Shown here: positions 35,071 through 42,792 of the stretch, one piece after another
Numbering within the stretch: position 1 is the first letter of the stretch
Layout: every line of letters starts with the position of its first letter
Origin: Nioella sp. MMSF_3534
Lineage (GTDB): Bacteria; Pseudomonadota; Alphaproteobacteria; Rhodobacterales; Rhodobacteraceae
Length of the DNA stretch: 64,000 nt
Assembly: GCF_030732985.1 (NCBI RefSeq)
Contig: NZ_JASHJX010000004.1
Coordinates: 62,001-126,000 of the forward strand
Direction of reading: 5' to 3'
Program-made: the position numbers and the translations under genes
Notes under the pieces: generated by a model
Told to the model about the DNA's origin: nothing
The model's input: the letters and a program-made list of their open reading frames with translations, nothing else
Databases searched by the model: none

Positions 35071-36516
35071 ATGAAACACCTGCGCAACGTGAAGATCGTG
35101 GCAACCCTCGGGCCTGCCTCCAACGACTACAAGATGATCCGCGCGCTGTTCGAGGCCGGGGCCAACGTGTTCCGCCTGAACATGAGCCATGGCGACCACG
35201 AGGAAATCCGCGCACGCCATACGATCATCCGTCAGGTGGAAAAGGACACAGGTCGCCCGATTGCCATCCTGGCCGATCTCCAGGGCCCGAAACTGCGCTG
35301 CGGTGTCTTCGCAAATGGCCCCTATGAACTGGAAGACGGTGCCCCCTTCCGCTTCGATCTGGATGAGGCCGAGGGCGACCATACCCGCGTGCAGCTGCCC
35401 CACCCCGAAATCTTCGCGGCGCTGGAACCGGGCTCGACCCTTCTGGTCAATGACGGCAAGATCAAGCTGCAGGTGGAAGATTGCGGCGCGGATTTCGCCA
35501 ATTGCAAGGTCATCGCAGGCGGGTCCATCTCCAACCGCAAGGGCGTGAACGTGCCCGATGTGGTGCTGCCGCTGGCGGCCCTGTCCGACAAGGACCGCAA
35601 GGACCTGGAGTTTGTCTGCCAGCTTGGCGTCGACTGGCTGGCACTCAGTTTCGTGCAGCGCGCCGCAGATGTCGAGGAGGCCCGCGGGCTGGCCAAAGGC
35701 CGCGCCGCGATCCTGTCCAAGATCGAGAAACCGGCGGCGGTGAAGGCATTTGACGAGATCCTCGCCGCTTCTGACGGGATCATGGTGGCGCGGGGCGATC
35801 TGGGTGTGGAACTGCCCGTGCAGGCGGTGCCGCCGATCCAGAAACGGCTTGTCCGGGCCTGTCGTGCCGCCGCCAAACCGGTGATCGTGGCGACCCAGAT
35901 GCTCGAGTCGATGATCGAAAGCCCGGTTCCGACCCGCGCCGAAGTGACCGACGTGGCCAACGCCATCTATGAAGGTGCCGATGCAGTGATGCTCTCTGCC
36001 GAAAGTGCTGCGGGCGGTTATCCGATCGAGGCGGTGACGACCATGAACAATGTCGCGGTAGAGGTCGAGGCCGACTCGACCTATCGCGACATCATCGAAT
36101 CAAGCCGCAAGGTCACTCGATCCACCGTGGCCGATGGCATCGTTTCCTCCGCCCGCGAAATCGCGGAAACCACCGATATCAAGGCGATCTGCTGTTTCAC
36201 CCAATCGGGTGGCACGGCGTCCCTTGTTGCCCGTGAACGTCCGCGCGTGCCGATCATCGTCATGACCCCCATCGTCGATGTGGCCCGCCGCATGTGCCTG
36301 ACCTGGGGCACGAACTGCTACCTGACGGGCGAACTCACGCGCTTCAAGATGGCCGTGACTTCTGCGGCGCGTGCCGCGCGGGACGCTGGTTTTGCCACGG
36401 AAACCGATTTTATCGTCGTCACCGCCGGTGTCCCCTTCAATGTGCAGGGAACAACGAATATCATCCGCGTCGCCCCCTGTGACGAGCGGTTGATCATGTC
36501 GACCGATATGGAATGA
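35071..36516 (+). CDS. pyk: Pyruvate kinase
   Basis: 481-residue type II pyruvate kinase: phosphoenolpyruvate + ADP to pyruvate + ATP, the last step of glycolysis/Entner-Doudoroff. Seen: the N-terminal VKIVATLGPASNDYKMIRAL and FRLNMSHGDHEEI, the active-site SKIEKPAAVKAFDEIL and MVARGDLGVELP, and TQMLESMIESPVPTRAEVTD with LSAESAAGGYPIEAV. The start at 35071 gives the family N-terminus. A palindromic operator (35025-35044) lies directly upstream, and a small membrane-protein gene overlaps the stop. Confidence 0.96.
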   Translation: MKHLRNVKIVATLGPASNDYKMIRALFEAGANVFRLNMSHGDHEEIRARHTIIRQVEKDTGRPIAILADLQGPKLRCGVFANGPYELEDGAPFRFDLDEAEGDHTRVQLPHPEIFAALEPGSTLLVNDGKIKLQVEDCGADFANCKVIAGGSISNRKGVNVPDVVLPLAALSDKDRKDLEFVCQLGVDWLALSFVQRAADVEEARGLAKGRAAILSKIEKPAAVKAFDEILAASDGIMVARGDLGVELPVQAVPPIQKRLVRACRAAAKPVIVATQMLESMIESPVPTRAEVTDVANAIYEGADAVMLSAESAAGGYPIEAVTTMNNVAVEVEADSTYRDIIESSRKVTRSTVADGIVSSAREIAETTDIKAICCFTQSGGTASLVARERPRVPIIVMTPIVDVARRMCLTWGTNCYLTGELTRFKMAVTSAARAARDAGFATETDFIVVTAGVPFNVQGTTNIIRVAPCDERLIMSTDME

Positions 36517-36743
36517 TCCTGAGCCCCGACATCCTGCTGACCCTCTCGACCCTGGTGATCCTCTTTTCGATCGCCTCGGCCCTGTCGGTCTGGTCGGACG
36601 GGGAGTTTCCGACCATCGCGATTGGGGCGCTGGCGGCGGGTGTTGGCGTGTTCGTCTATGCCTACTGGTCGCTCGACGACCCGAGTGGCTGGCGTGAAGT
36701 GCCCGATGCGTTCATCTCGGTCCTGTCACGAGTGATGAACTGA
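36513..36743 (+). CDS. Small membrane protein, unknown
   Basis: 76 residues with two hydrophobic helices (about residues 8-26 and 33-52). Starts within the pyk stop (ATGA), so likely co-translated. No family recognised. Confidence 0.6.
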   Translation: MILSPDILLTLSTLVILFSIASALSVWSDGEFPTIAIGALAAGVGVFVYAYWSLDDPSGWREVPDAFISVLSRVMN

Positions 36744-36854
36744 CCCCCTTGCCTTGTCCCCGGATTGTCGGTAACAGACGCGCTCCAACCGGTGCGGCCG
36801 GCCGAGAGGCATGCCGAGTCGCGCCAGAACGTAGCCAATGAACTGGAGACGAAA

Positions 36855-37055
36855 ATGCCCAAGATGAAGACCAAGTCGAGCGCCAAGAAGCGCTTCAAGG
36901 TCACGGCTTCCGGCCGTGTCAAAGCAGGCCAGGCGGGTAAGCGCCACGGCATGATCAAACGGACCACCAAGTTCATCCGCACCGCGCGGGGAACCACGAT
37001 CCTGTCCGCCCCTGACGAAAAGATCGTCAAGGGTTACATGCCCTACGCACGCTAA
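36855..37055 (+). CDS. rpmI: 50S ribosomal protein L35
   Basis: 66-residue L35. Seen: [20 protein letters not shown] and the basic [15 protein letters not shown]. The start was set by the conserved MPKMK N-terminus; a frame extends upstream but is not L35. It forms the usual pair with rplT. infC is not adjacent. Confidence 0.97.
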   Translation: MPKMKTKSSAKKRFKVTASGRVKAGQAGKRHGMIKRTTKFIRTARGTTILSAPDEKIVKGYMPYAR

Positions 37056-37067
37056 GGAGGCCTGACA

Positions 37068-37430
37068 ATGTCCCGAGTTAAAGGCGGCACCACCACCCAC
37101 GCCCGTCACCGCAAGATCGTCAAGGCCGCCAAGGGTTACTACGGTGCCCGCAGCCGCAACTTCCGCACCGCGACGCAGGCCGTCGACAAGGCCAACCAGT
37201 ACGCGACCCGCGACCGCAAGGCCCGCAAGCGTCAGTTCCGCGCCCTGTGGATTCAGCGCATCAACGCGGCTGTTCGCGCCCATGACGAATCGCTGACCTA
37301 TTCGCGCTTCATCAACGGTCTGGCGCTGGCCGGTATCGAAGTGGACCGCAAGGTTCTGGCCGATCTCGCCGTGCACGAGCCCGAAGCATTCGGCGCCATC
37401 GTCGACCAGGCGAAAGGCGCGCTGGCCTAA
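37068..37430 (+). CDS. rplT: 50S ribosomal protein L20
   Basis: 120-residue L20. Seen: [40 protein letters not shown] and the [16 protein letters not shown] signature. The start follows a strong ribosome-binding site (AAGGAGG). The strong terminator at 37458-37488 ends the unit. Confidence 0.98.
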   Translation: MSRVKGGTTTHARHRKIVKAAKGYYGARSRNFRTATQAVDKANQYATRDRKARKRQFRALWIQRINAAVRAHDESLTYSRFINGLALAGIEVDRKVLADLAVHEPEAFGAIVDQAKGALA

Positions 37431-37457
37431 GCTGGCCTATAGCTGAGAAACAGAAAG

Positions 37458-37488
37458 CCCCGGCAGGTTCGATCCCGCCGGGGTTTTT
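37458..37488 (+). terminator. Intrinsic terminator after rplT
   Basis: Seven-base GC arms CCCCGGC (37458-37464) and GCCGGGG (37477-37483) with a 12-base loop, followed by five T residues. Confidence 0.9.
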
Positions 37489-37553
37489 CTTTGCCATGTT
37501 CGCTATCCCGCGCCTAGACTTGCCACCCAAGGTTGCATGGGAAGGGGCGTATC

Positions 37554-38573
37554 ATGGGCAAGGTGCTGGTGACCGGGGCGAATGGTCATGTCGGGTTCAA
37601 TCTGGTGAAGGAACTGGTCAGCCGTGGCACGGACCTGCGGGTTTCGGTCCGCGATGCGGATGATCCGGCCAAGTCAGCCCCGCTCCGGGCGCTTGGGGTG
37701 CAGGATATCGTGTCGCTCGACGTGCAGGATGCCGATGGGTTCCGCACTGCCACTGAGGGCATAGACCTGCTCTACCATGTCGCCGCGACCTATCGCTATG
37801 TCACCTCCGGCGCGGACGCGGATGCGCAAATGGTGCGCGACGCGGTCGAGGGCGCAACGGCTGCGATCCGGGCGGCTGCTGCCAGTGGCGTGCGCAAGGT
37901 TGTGCTGACCTCATCCACCGTCACCCTGCCGCTCGGCACCTCGCCCGAGGACAGGAAGAGCGAAGCCGACTGGACCGAAGACCTGAGCGTTCCCTATATC
38001 CGCGCCAAGACCCTGGCCGAGAAACGGGCCTGGGACTTGGCGGCGGAGCTTGGCGTGAACATGGTCTCTGTCCTGCCTGCGGGCATCTTCGGCGGTACCT
38101 TCCACAAACCCACGCAATCCACCGATTTCATCGAGGCCATCGCCAAGGGGGCCCTGCGTATGGGCTCGTTCAAGGGCGTCATGCCCTTTGTCGATGTGCG
38201 TGACGTTGTGGACGGGCATATCCGGGCGGCGGAACAGGATGTGTCGGGCCGGTTCATCCTCTGCAATGACCGGTTCCCGAGCTTTGATGAGATCATCGAC
38301 ATCCTGCGCGCTCAGGGAATGCGCGTTGGTCGCCCGCTGATGACCGTGCCCCTGTTCATGTACCCGATCGCCCCGCTGATGAACCGCATGACCAGCCGCC
38401 TGATCGGGGCACCGCCCTTGATCACGCCAGAGTTTGCGGTGCTGAACCGGGGGCGCTACTTTGCCTCGTCCAACCAGCGGGCGAAAGATGTGCTCGGCTG
38501 GCAGCCGACCGTCAGCACCGAGACCAGCATCCGCGATACGGTCGAGGAACTCCGGCGCATCGGGCGGCTCTGA
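37554..38573 (+). CDS. NAD-dependent epimerase/dehydratase (extended SDR)
   Basis: 339-residue extended short-chain dehydrogenase. Seen: the nucleotide-binding GxxGxxG (VLVTGANGHVGFNLVKEL), the catalytic YxxxK in VPYIRAKTLAEKR, and ILPAGIFGGT-like substrate-domain residues. It resembles dihydroflavonol-4-reductase or hopanoid-associated epimerase subfamilies; substrate unknown. ATG at 37554 was preferred over 37533 because it starts the Rossmann strand and has a GGAAGGGG ribosome-binding site. Confidence 0.85.
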   Translation: MGKVLVTGANGHVGFNLVKELVSRGTDLRVSVRDADDPAKSAPLRALGVQDIVSLDVQDADGFRTATEGIDLLYHVAATYRYVTSGADADAQMVRDAVEGATAAIRAAAASGVRKVVLTSSTVTLPLGTSPEDRKSEADWTEDLSVPYIRAKTLAEKRAWDLAAELGVNMVSVLPAGIFGGTFHKPTQSTDFIEAIAKGALRMGSFKGVMPFVDVRDVVDGHIRAAEQDVSGRFILCNDRFPSFDEIIDILRAQGMRVGRPLMTVPLFMYPIAPLMNRMTSRLIGAPPLITPEFAVLNRGRYFASSNQRAKDVLGWQPTVSTETSIRDTVEELRRIGRL

Positions 38574-38579
38574 GATCTG

Positions 38580-39116
38580 TCACCAATAATCGGGCTTGTT
38601 CAGGGCTGCCACGCAGGAGGATGGCCCCTTCAGAGGTGAGAGATCCGCCCCAGACAGCGACTGACCGATCCAGCCTTCGGGGTGGCTCAGTGGCAGGGGC
38701 GGCGGGGCCATCTCTTCTGTAAGGGCTTTGAACCCGACCCGTCCGTAAAACGCCGGATCGCCATAGGTGATGGCCATGTCGACCCCCTCGGCCCGAAGTG
38801 CGTTCAGCCCATGCGTGATCAATGCCTGCCCCGCGCCTTTGCCCTGCGCCGCCGTTGCCACCGCGACCGGGGACAGCAGCATCACGTGGCGTGGGTCTTC
38901 GGGGTAGGTCAGCCGGGTAAAGCAGATGCAGCCGATCAGCTGACCCGCGTCAGCGGCCGTGAAGACGCGCAACTCCTGCGCCGGTGTCTTCAGCAACTGT
39001 TCCACCAGCCCCCCGATCAGCGCGCCTTCCTCCGCCCCTTCCGAGGCGGCAAAGGTGTCTGTGAACAGCGCCACAATGGTATCCGCGCTGAACGCGCGTC
39101 CGTCCGACAGGTCCAT
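38580..39116 (-). CDS. GNAT family N-acetyltransferase
   Basis: 178-residue GNAT-fold protein of the YhbS-like group. Seen: the acetyl-CoA motif VAVATAAQGKGAGQALITHG and the C-terminal DPAFYGRVGF. The acceptor is unknown. It converges on the epimerase gene (6-base gap) and is 20 bases from the DUF1992 gene. Confidence 0.85.
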   Translation of the reverse strand: MDLSDGRAFSADTIVALFTDTFAASEGAEEGALIGGLVEQLLKTPAQELRVFTAADAGQLIGCICFTRLTYPEDPRHVMLLSPVAVATAAQGKGAGQALITHGLNALRAEGVDMAITYGDPAFYGRVGFKALTEEMAPPPLPLSHPEGWIGQSLSGADLSPLKGPSSCVAALNKPDYW

Positions 39117-39136
39117 GTCAGCCCTCTTTCCTGCTG

Positions 39137-39457
39137 CTAGTCATGGCGCATGTATTTGCGCCGCGCTTCCTGCTCGATGTCGAGCCTCAGTTGAACACCC
39201 GCCAGTTCCCGGACGATCGTCTCGCGCTCCGCGCCCGCCGGGGTTTCCCTCAGCTTCGCTGTCAGAGCCTCCACCTGTTTGCGCAACTCGATCTCTCGCG
39301 GGACAACGCCCGCTTCATGCATGATCCGAAATCCTGCCGCATCGGCGCTCTCGCCCGTCTCCGGCTTCAGGGGCTTGCCCGCCCCTTTCAGGTCATCGAG
39401 TTGCCCCTCGGCCTCGGCCTTGCGGATCTGATGCTCGGCCAGCTTGTCCCATCTCAT
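39137..39457 (-). CDS. DUF1992 (DnaJ-homologue subfamily C member 28-like) protein
   Basis: 106 residues matching the DUF1992 domain: LAEHQIRKAEAEGQLDDLKG, then GKPLKPE, VPREIELRKQVEAL and a Glu/Arg-rich C-terminal helix. It lacks the DnaJ domain. Function unknown. It overlaps the sulfotransferase-like gene by four bases. Confidence 0.85.
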   Translation of the reverse strand: MRWDKLAEHQIRKAEAEGQLDDLKGAGKPLKPETGESADAAGFRIMHEAGVVPREIELRKQVEALTAKLRETPAGAERETIVRELAGVQLRLDIEQEARRKYMRHD

Positions 39458-40092
39458 GACGGGCTGTCTTTCAGGGCCGTCGCCTCAGCGGTGATGAGCG
39501 TCGGGTTGCATTCCTGCGCATGGGCGGCGCGCAGCCTGTTGCGATCCACGCCGTATCGCCTTTCCAGCTCTGCGCCGAGCACCCGGTCGAAATAGTCAAC
39601 ATCCCTGGCAAAGCGCGGGAAGGACAGCGTCACAACCGGCACTTCAGCCGCAACCAGCGGTTCCAGCGTGCGGTAAAACTGCTCGGCCAGAACCCAGTGC
39701 TGGTTCTCGGCCTGATCGGTCTTCCAAAGTCCGCCCGGTGCCATGTCCGGGTCTTCGCCCGCCGCGATTGCCCGCTCGCGGACCTGTCGGCGGCTGTTGG
39801 CGGCAGAGCCAAGCTCTCGCATCGGGATGATGGCCAGTCCGACCGGAAACCAGCTTTCGGCCAGAAGCTGCGGCAGCACATCCACGATCTGAGGCGATTT
39901 CACCACCATCGGCAGCTTGTCCACGTTGTGCCGCCTGACAGGCCTTTCCAGCCCGGCGCGACCGAGGTTCTCTTCCACGCCTTTGAATCGGCGCGGTTTA
40001 AAGCCGGTATCCATCCCCGCCACGGTCAGAATGCGCACCAGCAGGGTCGTACCCGCGCGGCCAGTGCCACAGATGATGATCTTGGGGTCCAT
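39454..40092 (-). CDS. Sulfotransferase-like protein
   Basis: 212-residue P-loop protein. The N-terminal IIICGTGRAGTTLLVRIL matches the 5'-phosphosulfate-binding loop of PAPS-dependent sulfotransferases, followed by a second-site region MVVKSPQIVDVLPQ. The start at 40092 places the loop at the N-terminus; the longer frame upstream lacks support. Acceptor unknown. Overlaps DUF1992 by four bases. Confidence 0.72.
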   Translation of the reverse strand: MDPKIIICGTGRAGTTLLVRILTVAGMDTGFKPRRFKGVEENLGRAGLERPVRRHNVDKLPMVVKSPQIVDVLPQLLAESWFPVGLAIIPMRELGSAANSRRQVRERAIAAGEDPDMAPGGLWKTDQAENQHWVLAEQFYRTLEPLVAAEVPVVTLSFPRFARDVDYFDRVLGAELERRYGVDRNRLRAAHAQECNPTLITAEATALKDSPS

Positions 40093-40397
40093 ACCATGCC
40101 CTTCTGCCTGTCGGAGCCGATGGTGCGAAATTCCGTGCGCCCCTGCAATCGCCAAACCTGTCACGACGCCGGGGATTTGCGCAAAGGGCACAGTCGGGCG
40201 CACCAGCATGGCTTGCAGCCAGAGCGCGGAGCACGGTCATCATCCCCCCCGGTGGCGGCGTTCACCCCGGAAGGTTGCCCTGTTTTGTTGACAAGTTGCA
40301 TTTGGTATTTCTATGAAAGTCCAGCAAGCATACGCAAAATGACTTGATCATGGCAGCGTCCCTTGCAATCGCTGTTGCCAGATACAGGACCCAAGAC
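40093..40397. other. 305-base divergent intergenic region, sulfotransferase and lysR
   Basis: No gene seen. It holds a good candidate sigma-70-type promoter toward lysR (listed separately) and the upstream region of the leftward sulfotransferase gene. Confidence 0.6.
40288..40317 (+). promoter_or_regulatory. Candidate sigma-70 promoter of the lysR gene
   Basis: TTGACA at 40288-40293 and TATGAA at 40312-40317, separated by 18 bases. The first hexamer matches the -35 consensus exactly, and the transcript would begin about 70 bases before the LysR start. Confidence 0.5.
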
Positions 40398-41318
40398 ATG
40401 AATCTGCGCCAACTCGAGGCATTTCGGGCCACCATCCGTTGCGGGTCCATCACCGGAGCCGCCGAGATGATGCATGTCTCGCAACCGAGCGTCAGCCGGC
40501 TGATCGCGGATCTGGAACGGTCCGTCGGCTTTGCCCTCTTCCAGAGAAACGGACGAGGGCTGATCCCGACGGTAGAGGCGCGGACGTTCTATCAGGCCGT
40601 GGAAGGCATGTTCGTGGGGGTCGACCGGCTTCAGGATCTGGCAGACAGCATCCGCACGACAAGCGGGGGCGTCGTTTCGGTTGGCACGATTCAATCGATT
40701 TCCACGATTGAACTGCCGCGCGCCGTCAACAGCCTGATCCAGAGATACCCAGACATCCGTGTGATGATCCACGCCCGCAATACCCCGGCCATTCTGGACG
40801 CGGTGCAGCTGCATCAGTTCGATCTGGGCGTGGTCGGGCGGCAACCGCCCTATGACGGTGTGGAAACCCTTTTCCAGACGGCCGCACCCTATGTTTGCCT
40901 CATGCCCGAAGATCATCCTTTGGTGGGTCTGGCCGGTCCCGTCGACCTGGAAATCCTGGCCGAGCAGGAGGATTTCGTGACCTTCGGCGGCGCCTTCCCC
41001 GATGCCATGATGTCGATGGACAGCAGCCTGTCGCAAAAGCTGCAATCCCGATCCCGACTGTCTTCGACCAACATGCCCGTGGCGGCGGCTCTGGTACGCG
41101 AAACCGGTGTTCTGGCGATTGCCGATCCGTTTTCGGCGGAACAGGCGGTGCGCATGGGCGGGGTGGCCTTCCGCCCGATCCTGCAAAACCTGACCTATTA
41201 CGTCTCGATTGTCTGCGGGGGCCGCGCGCGGCTGTCCCGCCAGGCCGCCGAGTTCTCCGAGATTCTGGCCGAACAGCTTGATCAGCGGGTCAAGCTGGCC
41301 AACAGCTTTGCAAGCTGA
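40398..41318 (+). CDS. LysR-family transcriptional regulator
   Basis: 306 residues. N-terminal winged helix-turn-helix: MNLRQLEAFRATIRCGSITG with SQPSVSRLIADLERSVG, then a LysR substrate-binding domain. ATG at 40398 was chosen by the family N-terminus and an AGGAC ribosome-binding site. It converges on the demethylase gene with only two bases between stops, so it is a candidate regulator of the leftward cluster, though it does not sit in the classical divergent position. Confidence 0.92.
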   Translation: MNLRQLEAFRATIRCGSITGAAEMMHVSQPSVSRLIADLERSVGFALFQRNGRGLIPTVEARTFYQAVEGMFVGVDRLQDLADSIRTTSGGVVSVGTIQSISTIELPRAVNSLIQRYPDIRVMIHARNTPAILDAVQLHQFDLGVVGRQPPYDGVETLFQTAAPYVCLMPEDHPLVGLAGPVDLEILAEQEDFVTFGGAFPDAMMSMDSSLSQKLQSRSRLSSTNMPVAAALVRETGVLAIADPFSAEQAVRMGGVAFRPILQNLTYYVSIVCGGRARLSRQAAEFSEILAEQLDQRVKLANSFAS

Positions 41319-41320
41319 TC

Positions 41321-42433
41321 CTAGACCATCGGCAGCGGAACGATCTCGCCCTCGCGGTCCATACCGTCAGGCGTGAGCACGCGCACCGGCTGGCCGATGT
41401 CCCAATAGTCTCTGTCAATCAGGGACAGGCCCACGTTCTGGCCAAAGCGCGGCGACCAGATGCCCGACGTGATCTGACCGACCTGCCTGTCGCCCACCAT
41501 CACCGGCCACGGGGTGGAACAGGTGGGAACCGGCCCGCCGTCAAAGCGCAGCCCGCGGATTTCCCGTGAAACGCCCTTGTGCGCAAGGTCTTGCAATGCC
41601 GCCAACCCCAGGCAGTTCACGGACCCGTCCAGCTTGCAGAACTTGGCCAGCCCCAGTTCCAGCGGAGAATTCTCGCGTGTCATCTCGTTGCCGTAGGAAA
41701 ACAGCCCACCCTCGATCCGCTCGATCAGGTTGGGGCAGCCAGGGGTGATGTTGAATGCCTGACCCGCCTGCCAGATCCGATCCCACAGGGCCGGGCCAAG
41801 ATGCCCGCCTTCAAGGTAGATCTCGAAGCCGCCCTGCCGGGAATAGCCGGATCGGGCAATGATCTGAGACGTGCCTTCAACATCGAACCGGGCGAATTTG
41901 AAGAACCCGACCTCGCGGATGCTGTCCCCGAAGATACGGGCCATCAAGTCTTCGGCCTTCGGCCCCTGCACCGCCAGCGGCGACACGTCGGGTTCCTCGA
42001 TCTCCACCTTCATCCCCGCACCAAGCGCCAGCCCGAGCGCGTAAAGCAGCACATCGCTGTCGGCGATGGACAGCCAGAACCGGTCCCCGGCCAGTTTCAG
42101 CAGCACCGGGTCATTGACCAGCCCGCCCTTGTGATCGACCAGCGGCACATAGAGGCAATCACCGACCTTCGCCTTCGAGATATCGCGCGGGGTCATCCAT
42201 TGCACCAGCCGTGCGGCATCCGGGCCGTTGATCTGTACCTGCCGCTGGCAGGACACGTCCCAGATCTGCACGTGCTCTCGCAGGTGCCAGTAATCCTCCT
42301 CGACGCTCGGTTGGAACGCCTTGGGCAACAGCATGTGGTTGACCACGGAAAAGCCGCGAACCCCGGCGGCTTCGACGCGATCCGTGTAGGGGGTGCGCCG
42401 GATGCGGCGCGACATGTTCAGACCGTCGGACAT
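41321..42433 (-). CDS. DmdA/GcvT-family tetrahydrofolate-dependent demethylase
   Basis: 370-residue aminomethyltransferase-fold protein. From memory it resembles dimethylsulfoniopropionate demethylase DmdA: RRTPYTDRVEAAGVRGFSVV, then VNHMLLPKAFQPS, HVQIWDVSCQRQVQINGPD, DVSPLAVQGPKAEDLMARIF and IARSGYSRQGGFEIYLEG, with a length near the 369 residues of DmdA. Such enzymes move a methyl group to tetrahydrofolate. Whether the substrate is DMSP, a betaine or another methylated compound cannot be told. Last gene of a leftward run that starts with the peptide-type transporter. Confidence 0.75.
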   Translation of the reverse strand: MSDGLNMSRRIRRTPYTDRVEAAGVRGFSVVNHMLLPKAFQPSVEEDYWHLREHVQIWDVSCQRQVQINGPDAARLVQWMTPRDISKAKVGDCLYVPLVDHKGGLVNDPVLLKLAGDRFWLSIADSDVLLYALGLALGAGMKVEIEEPDVSPLAVQGPKAEDLMARIFGDSIREVGFFKFARFDVEGTSQIIARSGYSRQGGFEIYLEGGHLGPALWDRIWQAGQAFNITPGCPNLIERIEGGLFSYGNEMTRENSPLELGLAKFCKLDGSVNCLGLAALQDLAHKGVSREIRGLRFDGGPVPTCSTPWPVMVGDRQVGQITSGIWSPRFGQNVGLSLIDRDYWDIGQPVRVLTPDGMDREGEIVPLPMV

Positions 42434-42450
42434 TGAATTGGCCTTGTTGA

Positions 42451-42792
42451 TCAGCGCGACCACCAATGGGCGCTGCTGTTGGGGGACAGGATGACCGGAA
42501 GGTGATAGCGCCCGTCCGGGTCGGGCATATGAAGGCGCAGGGCAATCTGCTGCACAAGCGGCGATGCGCCCCTGTCGGCCCAATAGGGGCCGGTTGCAAA
42601 GCTGAGCTCATAGAGATCGCCGGGATCGGCACCCGCCAGATCAACCTGCTGGCTCAGCCGCCCGCCCTCGTCGGTATCGACGCTGAACAGCTGCTCTGGC
42701 GTGCCGGTGATCCGGGTCAGCGTCACCCGAACGCCGCCCGCATGGGTGCCGTCAAGACCGCTGAGCGTATGGGTGGACACAGTCGCGCTCAT
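42451..42792 (-). CDS. Transthyretin / 5-hydroxyisourate hydrolase-like protein, altered C-terminus
   Basis: 113-residue transthyretin-family protein, similar to 5-hydroxyisourate hydrolase. It keeps the N-terminal His (VSTHTLSGLDGTHAGGVRVT), an Arg in the DEGGRL position, and the second His in RYHLPVILSP. The C-terminal YRGS tetrapeptide that completes the HIU hydrolase active site is replaced by an ending in WWSR. So the fold is present but HIU hydrolysis is doubtful. ATG overlaps the ThDP gene stop (ATGA). Confidence 0.78.
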   Translation of the reverse strand: MSATVSTHTLSGLDGTHAGGVRVTLTRITGTPEQLFSVDTDEGGRLSQQVDLAGADPGDLYELSFATGPYWADRGASPLVQQIALRLHMPDPDGRYHLPVILSPNSSAHWWSR

